Assembly (NCBI RefSeq): GCF_000316195.1
Contig: NZ_JH994110.1
Coordinates: forward strand, 851,631 to 915,630
Source: Brachyspira hampsonii 30446
Lineage (GTDB): Bacteria; Spirochaetota; Brachyspiria; Brachyspirales; Brachyspiraceae
Reading direction: 5' to 3'
DNA: 64,000 nt
Both the position numbers and the translations under genes were made by a program. Below the pieces are notes generated by a model, which saw only the letters and a program-made list of their open reading frames with translations, made no database searches and was not told the origin of the DNA. This document shows, piece after piece, positions 26,489-36,160 of this stretch; the stretch's first letter is position 1, and each line of letters begins with the position of its first letter.

Positions 26489-27964
26489 ATGTTATTTAAT
26501 TCCACAGAGTTTATGATATTTTTTCCAATAACATTAATCTTATATTGGATATTCCCAAAAAAATATAGATATATATGTTTATTTATAGCAAGTTATACAT
26601 TTTATATGTTTTGGAATCTTAAGTACGCATTGCTAATGGGTACTTCCACTGTAGTAACTTTTTTAAGCGGCATACTAATAGAAAAATTAAAATATAAAAG
26701 GACTGTTGTATCACTTAGTTTTACAATAAATCTTGCAATACTCGTATTTTTCAAATATTTTGATTTTCTGCTCCAGAATATTAATATAGTTTTATCAGCA
26801 CTAAATATTCAATTAATAAATAAGCCTTTTGATATAATACTTCCAGTAGGAATATCTTTTTATACTTTTCAGGCATTAAGTTATACTATAGATGTTTACA
26901 GAGGCGAGATAAAGTCAGAAAAAAATATCATCAAATATGCTTTGTTTGTATCATTTTTTCCTCAATTGGTAGCTGGTCCAATAGAGCGTTCTAAAAATTT
27001 GCTTATTCAAATATAGAATTTAGAAAAAGTAAAAAGGTTCGACTATGATAGAATAACCGAAGGACTTACTTTAATGCTTTTTGGTTATTTTCAGAAAATG
27101 GTAATAGCAGACAGGGCGGCTATATTAGTAGACACAGTTTTTAATGGATACTATGAATATAACAGCATGGCTTTAATTTTGGCAGCTGTATTTTTTGCAG
27201 TACAAATATACTGCGACTTTGGAAGCTATTCACTCATAGCTATAGGTACAGCTAAAGTTATGGGTATTAATTTGATGGAGAATTTCAATACTCCATATTT
27301 TGCCAGAAGTGTAAAAGAGTTTTGGAGCAGATGGCATATATCATTATCCACTTGGTTTAGAGATTATCTTTATATTCCATTAGGCGGAAACAGATGCTCC
27401 AACATAAGAAAGAGTTTTAATATATTAGTAACTTTTCTTGTAAGCGGTTTATGCCATGGAGCTAATTTTACATTTATAGCTTGGGGTGCTATTCATGGAA
27501 TATTTCATATAATAGAAGAACAACTAAAACCTATCAAAGAAAAATATTTAAATAGATTCAAAATAAAAACAAATGCTTTTAGTTTTGCCCTCATAGAAAT
27601 AATAATTACTTTTATCATAGTAGATTTGGCTTGGATATTTTTCAGGTCAGAGACTATACATGATGCAATACATTGTATAAAAAGAATATTTACTAGAATA
27701 GATTTATGGACATTGTTTGACGGCACTTTATATAATTTAGGCTTAAACATATTTGAGATGAATATTTTAATAATAGCTTTATTTATACTTATATCTTTTG
27801 ATTTAGTAAAGTATATAAGAAAAGAAAGTATATTTGAATTTCTAAATAAACAAAATCTATACTTCAGATGGTTTGTGATGTTATTTTTGATTTTTTACAT
27901 AATTGTTTACGGCAAGTATGGAGCAGGTTTTGACCCTAAACAATTTATATATTTCCAATTCTAA
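26489..27964 (+). pseudogene. MBOAT (AlgI/DltB-like) O-acyltransferase, broken by an in-frame TAG
   Basis: The reading frame equals the intact 491-residue paralogue at 29509 throughout, but a TAG at 27014-27016 stands where that paralogue has CAG, consistent with a single C-to-T change. The two visible pieces are residues 1-175 and 177-491. Conserved MBOAT features remain: ERSKxL before the break, VKEFWSRWHISLSTWFRDYLYIPLGGNRC, and the active-site HGANFTFIAWGAIHG. The conserved LWHG motif has become LCHG. Multi-pass membrane protein; would move acyl groups across the membrane for O-acylation of a surface glycan. GGGAG site 6 bp before ATG. Confidence 0.88.
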
Positions 27965-27979
27965 TAGTGTGGGTATTTT

Positions 27980-29389
27980 ATGAAAATAAGAGTTATAAAG
28001 ATAATTTCTTTTGTATTAATATTTTGTATTTTGCTTTATTCTGTAAGCAGAGTATTGAGATTAAAAAATGATGGAGGTTTAAGTCAAACTTATATGTTTT
28101 ATGAGCAACCTAAAAATTCAATAGATGCATTATTTATAGGTAGCAGTCATGTTTATTGCGATATAGATCCAGCAATTTTATATAAAGAGTATGGCATATC
28201 ATCGTATAACTTCTCTTCATCTGAGCAAACTTTATTACTTTCATATCTTCGTTTAAAAGAAATATTAAAAATACAAAAACCAAAATTAATTATATTAGAA
28301 GGATATATGCTGATATTTGATAATCTTTTTTTTAGTGATTATAGTTTTTTAATGGGTACATTAGGTATAAAATTTTCATTAGATAAAATTAATTTAATGA
28401 AATTACATATTCCAAAAACTAGATTGAATGAATTTTTTAATCCTTTTTATCATTATCATAATAGATATTCATCCTTATTAATGTCAGATTTTATTCAACC
28501 TGATTATATTAAATTTTATAAAGGATTATATATTCAATACGGAGTAAAAAAAGTTGTAAGAAATAATAGTTTTACAGAAGAAAGACTGCCATTGATGGGA
28601 ATTGTTGAAGAATATTATAGAAAGTCAATATTATTATCAAAAGAAAACGATATTCCTATTATTGTTATTATATCACCATATTCATTTGGGGATGATGATA
28701 ATAAAAAATTTAATATGGCTAAAGATATAGCAGAAGAATATAATGTTCCTTTCATTAATTTTAATTTGTACTATGATAATTATAATTTAAATTTTAATGA
28801 AGATTTTGTTGATCCAGGACATTTAAATTATAAAGGAGTTATGAAATTTAATAGATATTTAGGTAAATATTTAAAAGAGAATTATGATTTGCCAGATAGA
28901 AGAGGAGACCCTAAATACTATTCTTGGAATATGAATGCTAAATATCAGTATAAAGAGATTTATAATTTTGAATTAAAGCAGTATACAAATTTTAATGAAT
29001 ATATAGAAAAAGTAAAAAATGCTGATGATTATATTATAGGTATTACTATGCTTGGTAATTATCAAAAGAATGATGCTGTAGTTCAAAGTATAGCAACAAA
29101 TTTTAATATTAATAATATATACTTACAAAATGCTTCTTATGTTATAGATAATAATAAACTTATGTATTCATCTTCTGGCTCTAATAATTATTTATTTTAT
29201 AAAGAGATAGGAAACTATACTGATTTGGCTGTTCAAAATGGTCAAAAGCTCTCTATTAATAGAACAAATTATATAGAAGCAACTAATGGCATAAACATGG
29301 TTATATATGATAAGTTTACTGAACAAATAGTTGATAATATATATTTAGAGTATCAAAGTAATGCTATTAACCCTACAATTAATAGATAA
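27980..29389 (+). CDS. SGNH/DltD-AlgJ-like acyl-handling protein, copy 1
   Basis: 469 residues. N-terminal signal anchor (residues 6-24). SGNH-hydrolase blocks: IDALFIGSSHVYCDIDPAI with the nucleophile-type GSSH at 54-57, and the C-terminal FVDPGHLNYKG carrying the DxxH pair near residue 275. The order MBOAT then SGNH protein, 16 bp apart, is that of AlgI/AlgJ or DltB/DltD pairs, where the SGNH partner finishes acyl transfer to the polymer outside the membrane. Its own MBOAT partner is broken, but the second copy could complement it. The remaining 180 residues are family-specific. Confidence 0.75.
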   Translation: MKIRVIKIISFVLIFCILLYSVSRVLRLKNDGGLSQTYMFYEQPKNSIDALFIGSSHVYCDIDPAILYKEYGISSYNFSSSEQTLLLSYLRLKEILKIQKPKLIILEGYMLIFDNLFFSDYSFLMGTLGIKFSLDKINLMKLHIPKTRLNEFFNPFYHYHNRYSSLLMSDFIQPDYIKFYKGLYIQYGVKKVVRNNSFTEERLPLMGIVEEYYRKSILLSKENDIPIIVIISPYSFGDDDNKKFNMAKDIAEEYNVPFINFNLYYDNYNLNFNEDFVDPGHLNYKGVMKFNRYLGKYLKENYDLPDRRGDPKYYSWNMNAKYQYKEIYNFELKQYTNFNEYIEKVKNADDYIIGITMLGNYQKNDAVVQSIATNFNINNIYLQNASYVIDNNKLMYSSSGSNNYLFYKEIGNYTDLAVQNGQKLSINRTNYIEATNGINMVIYDKFTEQIVDNIYLEYQSNAINPTINR

Positions 29390-29508
29390 TATTGATTTTT
29401 TATATGAAAATGTAAAATTAAAATCGGTTTTTTATATAATTCATATTACAATAGAGAGTTTTATAAGTTATAATTGTATAATTTAGTATATTATTATGAG
29501 TTATATAA

Positions 29509-30984
29509 ATGCTTTTTAATTCTACTGATTTTTTGATATTTTTTCCTATAATGCTTATTTTATATTGGATATTTCCAAAAAAATTAAGATATATATGTCT
29601 TTTTATAGCTAGTTATATATTTTATATGTTTTGGAATCCAAAGTATGCATTGTTAATGGGAACATCTACTGTAGTAACTTTTTTAAGCGGTATATTAATA
29701 GAAAAATTAAAATATAAAAGAATAGTTGTAGCTTTCAGTTTTATAATAAATATTGCAATACTAGTATTTTTTAAGTATTTTGACTTTTTACTATTAAATA
29801 TAAATATGATTTTATCAGCATTTAATATAGAGTTGATAGAAAAACCTTTTGATATAATTTTACCTGTAGGGATATCTTTTTATACATTTCAGGCATTAAG
29901 CTACACTATAGATGTTTATAGAGGTGAAATAAAATCTGAAAAAAATATTATTAAGTATGCATTGTTTGTATCATTTTTCCCGCAGTTAGTGGCAGGTCCT
30001 ATAGAGCGTTCAAAGCATTTGCTTGGACAGATTCAGAATATGGATAAAATAAAAAGATTCGATTATCAAAGAATAACTGAAGGACTTATTTTAATGCTTT
30101 TCGGTTATTTTCAGAAAATGGTAATAGCAGACAGAGCGGCAATACTAGTAGATACTGTTTTTAATAGATATTATATTTATAACTCATCAGAATTATTATT
30201 ATCAGCATTACTTTTTGCGGTGCAGATATACTGTGATTTTGCTAGCTACTCACTTATAGCAATAGGAACTGCTAAAGTTATGGGAATAGATTTAATGGAG
30301 AATTTTAACACTCCGTATTTTTCCAGAAGCATAAAAGAGTTTTGGGGCAGATGGCATATATCATTATCTACTTGGTTTAGAGATTATCTTTATATACCTT
30401 TAGGCGGAAACAGATGCTCAAAATTAAGAAGAAGTTTTAATATATTATTGACATTTTTAGTAAGCGGACTTTGGCATGGAGCTAATTTTACTTTCATAGC
30501 TTGGGGTGCTATTCATGGAATATGCTATCTAATAGAAGATATTACTTCAAAGTTTAGAAATAATGTTTTAAATAAATTTGGTGTAAAGGTGAAAAGTTTC
30601 AGCTTTAAACTTCTTGAGGTGATTATCACATTTATAATAGTAGATTTAGCTTGGATATTTTTTAGGGCAGAAACTATACATGATGCTTTTTATTATATAG
30701 AGAGAATGTTTACTAAAATAGATTTATGGCGTTTATTTGACGGATCTTTATATAAATTGGGATTAGACAGTTTTGAAATGAATATACTTATAATATCTTT
30801 GATAGTGTTATTTTTGGCAGATATTATAAAATATATAAAGAAAGAAACTATTTATGAGTTTTTAAAAAATCAATGCTTGTATTTCAGATGGGCTGTAATA
30901 TTTTTCTTGTTATTTTTTATAATCATATACGGCAAATACGGTGCAGGCTTTGATCCTAAGCAATTTATATATTTTCAGTTTTAG
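29509..30984 (+). CDS. MBOAT (AlgI/DltB-like) membrane O-acyltransferase, intact copy
   Basis: 491 residues, about 10-12 transmembrane helices, family-typical length. IKEFWGRWHISLSTWFRDYLYIPLGGNR and SGLWHGANFTFIAWGAIHG contain the conserved histidines; the second is the catalytic one in this family. Closely similar to the broken gene at 26489, including the N-terminus MLFNSTDFLIFFPIMLILYW. Likely O-acetylates a cell-surface or secreted polysaccharide using a cytoplasmic acyl donor. The ATG at 29509 has no strong ribosome binding site, unlike the first copy. Partner SGNH protein follows at 31401 after a repeat-containing spacer. Confidence 0.9.
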   Translation: MLFNSTDFLIFFPIMLILYWIFPKKLRYICLFIASYIFYMFWNPKYALLMGTSTVVTFLSGILIEKLKYKRIVVAFSFIINIAILVFFKYFDFLLLNINMILSAFNIELIEKPFDIILPVGISFYTFQALSYTIDVYRGEIKSEKNIIKYALFVSFFPQLVAGPIERSKHLLGQIQNMDKIKRFDYQRITEGLILMLFGYFQKMVIADRAAILVDTVFNRYYIYNSSELLLSALLFAVQIYCDFASYSLIAIGTAKVMGIDLMENFNTPYFSRSIKEFWGRWHISLSTWFRDYLYIPLGGNRCSKLRRSFNILLTFLVSGLWHGANFTFIAWGAIHGICYLIEDITSKFRNNVLNKFGVKVKSFSFKLLEVIITFIIVDLAWIFFRAETIHDAFYYIERMFTKIDLWRLFDGSLYKLGLDSFEMNILIISLIVLFLADIIKYIKKETIYEFLKNQCLYFRWAVIFFLLFFIIIYGKYGAGFDPKQFIYFQF

Positions 30985-31400
30985 GAGGTATTGTATAATA
31001 TAAGAGTTTTATTAATTATATTTTATACTAAAAAAATTTTAAGTTTATAAATTTTTTGTTCAACTTTTTCCCGCCGCACGCTTCGCGAGGCGGACTTCGT
31101 CAAAGTTGCTGCCAGAGGCACGCTTAGCGAAAGTGCAAGTATTAAAATTATTATCAAATCGTACTAATTATTTTTATATGTATGATAAACTATTAAATTT
31201 AGTATAAAATATAAGAGTTAGAGATTACTGAATGTGCATACTTTTTTATGGCAATTCATAGGACTTAATACAGTTGTAAAATACTTTAGTTTTGTGAATC
31301 ACGCAGAGCGTGGCACGACTGTGAATCCATGCAGATATTTGACAAATTAGATTTATGTATATATTGGGATTAAATATAAAAATAATAGGCTGTTTATAAT
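30985..31400. repeat. Spacer with GC-rich repeat fragments
   Basis: 416 bp between the MBOAT and SGNH genes. It contains TTCAACTTTTTCCCGCCGCAC (31049-31080 region) followed by GCGAGGCGGACTTCGTCAAAG, and near 31300 CACGCAGAGCGTGGCACG. The same modules occur at 8563, 49380, 52838 and 52999. No gene seen. Confidence 0.65.
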
Positions 31401-32831
31401 ATGATAAAAAACACATTAAAAATTATTTGCTTTATAGCTATATTTATTATATTACTCTGGACTTCCAGCAGAGTATTAAGATTTAAAAATGAGAATGGTA
31501 TATATCAGGGCGACAGTTTTTATGAACAGAAAACTAACACCATAGATTTACTTATTCTTGGCAGCAGTCATGTACACTATAATATTAATCCAGCTGCTTT
31601 GTATAATAAGTACGGAATTGCAGCTTATAACTTTACATCTGGAAGCCAGCCTATATGGAGCACTTATCATTATTTAGTTGAAGCATTAAAATATCAAAAG
31701 CCAAAATTAATTGCATTAGAGTCTTATATCATAGCAGCAAGCAGAACCAATGTTGTAGATTATCAGATAGTAGCAGCTACTTATGCATTAAGATGGTCTC
31801 AAAACAGAATAAACTCTTTAAAAATTACCGCTGCAGATAGATTTGATGAGTTTATTAACCCAATGTATAGATATCATAACAGATACAAAGATTTAAAAGA
31901 TGAAGATTTTGTTCCTTATGCTAATAATTATAATCATTATAAATATTTTAAAGGTTATTCTTTTCATAATAAAACATTTCCTGTTAAAGAGCCTAATATA
32001 AAAAATATAAAAGATACTCTGCCTTTATTAGAACAGCAGGAAACTTATTATAGAAAAATACTAGAGCTTGCAAAAACTAATAATATACCTATAGTAGTGA
32101 TAGCTTCTCCTTTTCCTATGACTGATGATGAGGCTAGACATTTTAATATGGTAGGTGATATTGCAAAAGAGTATGATGTTCCTTTTATGAATTTTAATCA
32201 TTATTATGATGATTATGATTTAGATTTTTGGACTGATTATAATGATGCAGGACATTTAAATTATAAAGGCGTAGAAAAATATACTTCATTTTTAGGAAAA
32301 TATTTAAAAGACAATTTTGATTTGCCAGACAGAAGAGGAGACAGTAATTATAATACTTGGGAGAAAAATGCTTTATACGAATACAATAGAGTTTATGACA
32401 TGAATCTTAGAGACATAAACAATATACATAATTATATAACAAAAATAACTAATCTTAATAATTATACTATAGTAATAAACATGCTTGGAGAATACAGTAC
32501 AAATGATAGCGTAGTAAAAGGTATTTATTCCAATTTTAATATTACTAATGAAATGTATACTAATAATATTTCTTATGTCATAGACAAAAATAAATTAGTA
32601 TTTTCTTCAATGGGTAAAACTAATTATCTTTATCATAAAGAGCTTAATAAATACAATGATTTAGTAGTTGATAGCGGAAACAGAATAATGATAAGCAGGA
32701 GCAATTTAAGAAAAACTACTAATGGGGTTAATATAATAGTGTATGATAATATAACCTCTGAAGTAGTTGATTTCTTTGGTTTGGATTATACTAATAATAA
32801 ATTGATTGAGACAATAGAAAGAGATTATTAA
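31401..32831 (+). CDS. SGNH/DltD-AlgJ-like acyl-handling protein, copy 2
   Basis: 476 residues, paralogue of the 27980 protein in every block: N-terminal anchor (8-24), SSRVLRFKNENG, GSSHVHYNINPAALYNKYGI with GSSH at 54-57, YYRKILELAKTNNIPIVVI, DAGHLNYKGVEKYTSFLGKYLK, NFDLPDRRGDSNY. Expected to work outside the cytoplasmic membrane with the intact MBOAT protein encoded just upstream. The 416-bp repeat-filled gap suggests this module was once tighter, like copy 1, and was opened by an insertion. Confidence 0.75.
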   Translation: MIKNTLKIICFIAIFIILLWTSSRVLRFKNENGIYQGDSFYEQKTNTIDLLILGSSHVHYNINPAALYNKYGIAAYNFTSGSQPIWSTYHYLVEALKYQKPKLIALESYIIAASRTNVVDYQIVAATYALRWSQNRINSLKITAADRFDEFINPMYRYHNRYKDLKDEDFVPYANNYNHYKYFKGYSFHNKTFPVKEPNIKNIKDTLPLLEQQETYYRKILELAKTNNIPIVVIASPFPMTDDEARHFNMVGDIAKEYDVPFMNFNHYYDDYDLDFWTDYNDAGHLNYKGVEKYTSFLGKYLKDNFDLPDRRGDSNYNTWEKNALYEYNRVYDMNLRDINNIHNYITKITNLNNYTIVINMLGEYSTNDSVVKGIYSNFNITNEMYTNNISYVIDKNKLVFSSMGKTNYLYHKELNKYNDLVVDSGNRIMISRSNLRKTTNGVNIIVYDNITSEVVDFFGLDYTNNKLIETIERDY

Positions 32832-32994
32832 TTAAATCCATCTTAATATTTAGTAAATTAATTTCTACAAATAAAACATATTTATATTATCGGTTGTATA
32901 TATAGCTTTAATGCCAACTATATATAGTTTACATAACATATTTACTCCTTATAATATTAAATAATTAATCAAGAATAAATTTAAGGAGTTTTTT
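32832..32994. repeat. Upstream duplication, copy 1
   Basis: About 160 bp upstream of the first cystatin-like gene, very similar to 34614-34779 upstream of the third: shared blocks TAATATTTAGTAAAT, AAAACATATTTAT, ACCAACTATATATAGTTTA (contains an 8-bp palindrome) and AATCAAGAATAAATTTAAGGAG. Promoter and leader appear to have been copied with the gene. Confidence 0.8.
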
Positions 32995-33570
32995 ATGATG
33001 GAAGGAAGTTTTGAAATAAATGTAAAACAAAAAAATGAAATACCTGATGAATTAGTAGGTATTTTTGAAAGAGGAATTAAGGGATTCTATGGAGCAGGCA
33101 GAGAATTAATGCTTTATTTAGGAGAACAATTAGTTAATGGAAAAAATTATGCATATATAACAAGATGTACACCTGCTACTCTTCATCCTGTACCTTATTA
33201 TGAACTAATTATAATATATGTTGATAGAGAAGGAAGAGCTTCTATTGGAAGAAGGGAAACTATAATTGAAAGTTCTCAAATTGGTACTGTAGGAGGAATA
33301 ATTTGTTCTAGTTCATATGAAGCCTCTATACAAGAAAATGAATCTGCTGAGTCTAAACATTTACTTGATTTATTTGAGAAAGCTGTTTCTAACGTTTCAG
33401 ATTTTTATTATAAAGCTGATCTTTATTTGGGTCATAAAGTAGTTCAAGGCTGTAAATATTATTATCTTGCAGAGGCTAAAGATAAAAAAGGAGAAAATAG
33501 TATTAAATTACTAGAAATATATTCTTTTATGGACAAAATTAAAGTTTCAGGAACAAAAGATATATTATAA
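32995..33570 (+). CDS. Double cystatin-like-motif protein 1
   Basis: 191 residues, no signal peptide, so probably cytoplasmic. Two tandem copies of a segment of about 80 residues. Repeat 1: GRELMLYLGEQLVNGKNYAY then YYELIIIYVD. Repeat 2: GGIICSS, FEKAVSNVSDFYYKADLYLGHKVVQGCKYYYLAEAK. The pattern helix, strand, Q-x-V-x-G, N-Y strand and, in repeat 2, a preceding glycine pair resembles cystatins (QVVAGxNY and the N-terminal Gly). That likeness is from motif reading; identity is not proven. Five genes of this kind lie in a row, each with AATTTAAGGAG before the ATG. Confidence 0.7.
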   Translation: MMEGSFEINVKQKNEIPDELVGIFERGIKGFYGAGRELMLYLGEQLVNGKNYAYITRCTPATLHPVPYYELIIIYVDREGRASIGRRETIIESSQIGTVGGIICSSSYEASIQENESAESKHLLDLFEKAVSNVSDFYYKADLYLGHKVVQGCKYYYLAEAKDKKGENSIKLLEIYSFMDKIKVSGTKDIL

Positions 33571-33590
33571 TTATTATTTAAAAAATATTG

Positions 33591-33632
33591 AACTTATGTT
33601 ATTTAACTTTATTAAATAGCATAAGTTTTTTT
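33591..33632 (+). terminator. Terminator after cystatin-like gene 1
   Basis: AACTTATGTTATTTAA / TTAAATAGCATAAGTT with T-run; one mismatch. Confidence 0.8.
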
Positions 33633-33688
33633 ATTATAAAATAAAAGTCTTTATAATTTTATATTAAAATAAATTTAAGGAGTTTTTT

Positions 33689-34324
33689 ATGATGGCAGGA
33701 AGTTTTGAAATAGATGTTCTTCAAAAAAATGCAGTAAGTGAAGAAATACAATCCATATTTAATGAAGCTACAAATATGCAAGGTGTACGCAGAGAATTAA
33801 TGCTTTATTTAGGAAGACAGTTGGTTCATGGGTATAATTATGCTTATATTTCAAGAAGCGAAATTGTTGTACCTGATTCTGTAGCATATTATGAATTAAT
33901 AATAGTAAATGTTACTTATGATAATGAAAGTAGAAAAATCAATGATTTAAAAGCAACTACTATAATTAAAAACGCGGAGAAAGGCATGTTTGGAGGAATA
34001 ACATGCTCTAAATCTGATGAAGCTATTATAAGAATAATTGATTCAGTATATGCTAATGAATTAATAAGCTTATTTAATATTGCTGTAGGTAATACTAAAA
34101 ATATAAAAGAAGGAACAGAAGAAGAAATGGAATTGGTTAAAAAAGTTAAAGAATATGATTATGAAGTTGAACTATACTTAGGAGATAAACCTGTTACAGG
34201 TATTGATTATTATTATATAGCAAAAGTTCAAAATATAGAAACTAAAGTAAAAGGTATTCAATTAGTAACAGTTAATAATCCTCCAAGCGGAACTAAAGTT
34301 GTAGAAATAAAAGATATATTATAA
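33689..34324 (+). CDS. Double cystatin-like-motif protein 2
   Basis: 211 residues, longest member. Repeat 1 GVRRELMLYLGRQLVHGYNYAYISRS keeps QLVHG; repeat 2 VELYLGDKPVTGIDYYYIAKVQ has PVTG in the weaker second motif. An insertion of about 20 charged residues (KNIKEGTEEEMELVKKVKEYD) precedes repeat 2. C-terminus VVEIKDIL is shared with all members. Most diverged of the five. Followed by its own terminator. Confidence 0.7.
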   Translation: MMAGSFEIDVLQKNAVSEEIQSIFNEATNMQGVRRELMLYLGRQLVHGYNYAYISRSEIVVPDSVAYYELIIVNVTYDNESRKINDLKATTIIKNAEKGMFGGITCSKSDEAIIRIIDSVYANELISLFNIAVGNTKNIKEGTEEEMELVKKVKEYDYEVELYLGDKPVTGIDYYYIAKVQNIETKVKGIQLVTVNNPPSGTKVVEIKDIL

Positions 34325-34346
34325 TTATAATACTACAAAAATAATG

Positions 34347-34389
34347 AACTTATACTGTATTAATTAAATAATGCAGTATAAGTTTTTTT
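34347..34389 (+). terminator. Terminator after cystatin-like gene 2
   Basis: AACTTATACTG / CAGTATAAGTT outer stem with TATTA/TAATG inner pairing, then TTTTTTA. Similar in sequence to the terminators after genes 1 and 5. Confidence 0.8.
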
Positions 34390-34432
34390 ATAATCTAAAA
34401 CTCAGCATCTAGTTCATTATATTAAACTTGTT

Positions 34433-34613
34433 TAAAAATTAATTTCATTTATTAATTGTACATCATGTCCGCCTAACTCTTTTTTGACATGGCAGGTTTC
34501 AGCAGGCTAAGGATAGTATACTTATTATTAAAAGTTTATGAAAAATTGTTTTTATAATTGATAAATTACTAAATTTTTATATAAACTTGTCAAGTAGTTT
34601 TTAAACAAATCTG
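34433..34613. mobile_element. Diverged TIR element between cystatin-like genes 2 and 3
   Basis: Left end TAAACTTGTTTAAAAATTAATT and right end AACTTGTCAAGTAGTTTTTAAACAAATCT are worn forms of the TAGACTTGTTTCAAAA ends, including the right-subterminal TTGTCAAGTA seen in the 48643 copy. About 180 bp, non-coding. Confidence 0.6.
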
Positions 34614-34779
34614 TTAAATCCAGCCTAATATTTAGTAAATCAATTTCTACATATAAAACATATTTATGTTATCGGTTGCATATTTCCTTTTAATACCAAC
34701 TATATATAGTTTACATAACATATATACTCTTTATAATCTTATAATAATTAATCAAGAATAAATTTAAGGAGTTTTTATA
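34614..34779. repeat. Upstream duplication, copy 2
   Basis: Counterpart of 32832-32994; see shared blocks there. Ends in the same AATTTAAGGAG ribosome binding site. Confidence 0.8.
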
Positions 34780-35349
34780 ATGCTAGGAAGTTTTCAAATA
34801 AATGTAATACAAAAAAATAAGATATCTAAGGAATTAAAAGATATTTTTGATGAAGGAACTAATTTATTAGGAGTTCATAGGGAATTAATGCTTTATTTAG
34901 GAGAACAAGTAGTTAATGGTATAAATCATGCATTTGTAGCTAGAAGCGAAGTTATTATTCCTAATCCTAGACCCTATTATGAATTAGTAATAATAAATGT
35001 TGATGGAGAAGGAAGAACTTGTCTTTTAGAAACAGAAACTATCTTAAAAGCCTCAGAGTTTCCAATCGGAGGGGTAACATGCTCTAAAGAAGATGAAGCT
35101 GCTATAAGAATAATTGATTCTGCAGAGGCTCGTAATTTAATTGAATTATTTGACAAAGGTATGCATAATGTTTTAGGTCTTGACTATGAAGCTGAGCTTT
35201 ATTTGGGACAAAAAATAGTTAGGGGAGGAAATTATTATTACCTTGCCGAGGCTAAAAGTGTAGAAAATAAAACAAAAAGCATTAAATTAGTAGTAATTAA
35301 TCTTTTTATGGATAAAGTTCAGGTTGTAGAAATAAAAGATATATTATAA
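34780..35349 (+). CDS. Double cystatin-like-motif protein 3
   Basis: 189 residues. Repeat 1 GVHRELMLYLGEQVVNGINHAFVARSEV; repeat 2 YEAELYLGQKIVRGGNYYYLAEAKS. GGVTCSKEDEAAIRIIDSAEARNLIELFDKGMHNVLG links them and recalls the cystatin helix preceded by glycine. No signal peptide and no membrane segment. Upstream region copied from gene 1. No clear terminator follows; it may be co-transcribed with gene 4. Confidence 0.7.
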   Translation: MLGSFQINVIQKNKISKELKDIFDEGTNLLGVHRELMLYLGEQVVNGINHAFVARSEVIIPNPRPYYELVIINVDGEGRTCLLETETILKASEFPIGGVTCSKEDEAAIRIIDSAEARNLIELFDKGMHNVLGLDYEAELYLGQKIVRGGNYYYLAEAKSVENKTKSIKLVVINLFMDKVQVVEIKDIL

Positions 35350-35450
35350 TTGTACTATTAAATAGTAATTAATAAATATAAGTTTTTGATGACAATAAAT
35401 CATACATATTTTACTGATATATAAAGAATAAATTTTTAAGGAGTTTTTTT

Positions 35451-36029
35451 ATGATACATACATACGGCGGTTTTGAAATCGATGTAAAACAAAAAAATGA
35501 AATATCTAAAGAGCTTGAATATATTTTTAGAAATGGAACTCATCTATTAGGAGTTCGCAGAGAATTAATGCTTTATTTAGGAAAACAAGTAGTTCATGGT
35601 ATAAATTATGCATTTGTAGCTAGAAGCGAAGTTATTATTCCTAATCCTAGACCTTATTATGAATTAATAATAATAAATGTTAATGAAGAAGGAAAAACTT
35701 GTATTGTAAGAAGAGAAACTATATTAAAAGCTTCAGCGTCTACAATTGGAGGCATAATATGTTCTAAAGAAGATGAAGCTCCTATAAGAATAATTAATTC
35801 TACAGAAGCTAATAATCTTCTTAAATTATTTGATAAAGGTATGCATAAGGTTTTAGGTATTGACTATGAGGCTGAACTTTATTTGGGACACCAAACAGTT
35901 AAAGGAATGAATTATTATTATCTTGCTGAGGCTAAAAGTTTAGAACCTGAAACAAAAAGTATTAAATTAGTAGTGATTAATCTTTTTATGGATAAAGTTA
36001 AAGTTGTACAAATAAAAGATGTATTATAA
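35451..36029 (+). CDS. Double cystatin-like-motif protein 4
   Basis: 192 residues, nearest relative of protein 5 (both start MI-x-x-YGGFEI). Repeat 1 GVRRELMLYLGKQVVHGINYAFVARS; repeat 2 YEAELYLGHQTVKGMNYYYLAEAKS. Ribosome binding site AAGGAG 8 bp upstream. Recent duplication is suggested by long stretches identical with gene 5 at the DNA level. Confidence 0.7.
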   Translation: MIHTYGGFEIDVKQKNEISKELEYIFRNGTHLLGVRRELMLYLGKQVVHGINYAFVARSEVIIPNPRPYYELIIINVNEEGKTCIVRRETILKASASTIGGIICSKEDEAPIRIINSTEANNLLKLFDKGMHKVLGIDYEAELYLGHQTVKGMNYYYLAEAKSLEPETKSIKLVVINLFMDKVKVVQIKDVL

Positions 36030-36160
36030 TTATTGCAGTAAACTTATTATATTAAAAAAATTAATATAATAACAAATAAGACATATTTTAATAGTTCTAT
36101 ATTTTAGTTTACATAATATAGAAATTGTTTATAAAGAATAAATTTTTAAGGAGTTTTTTT

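Noticed and set aside
31049-31330. Structured RNA gene or tRNA relic in the GC-rich spacer
   Set aside because: No cloverleaf, T-loop or known RNA signature; the pieces recur as repeat modules at other sites.
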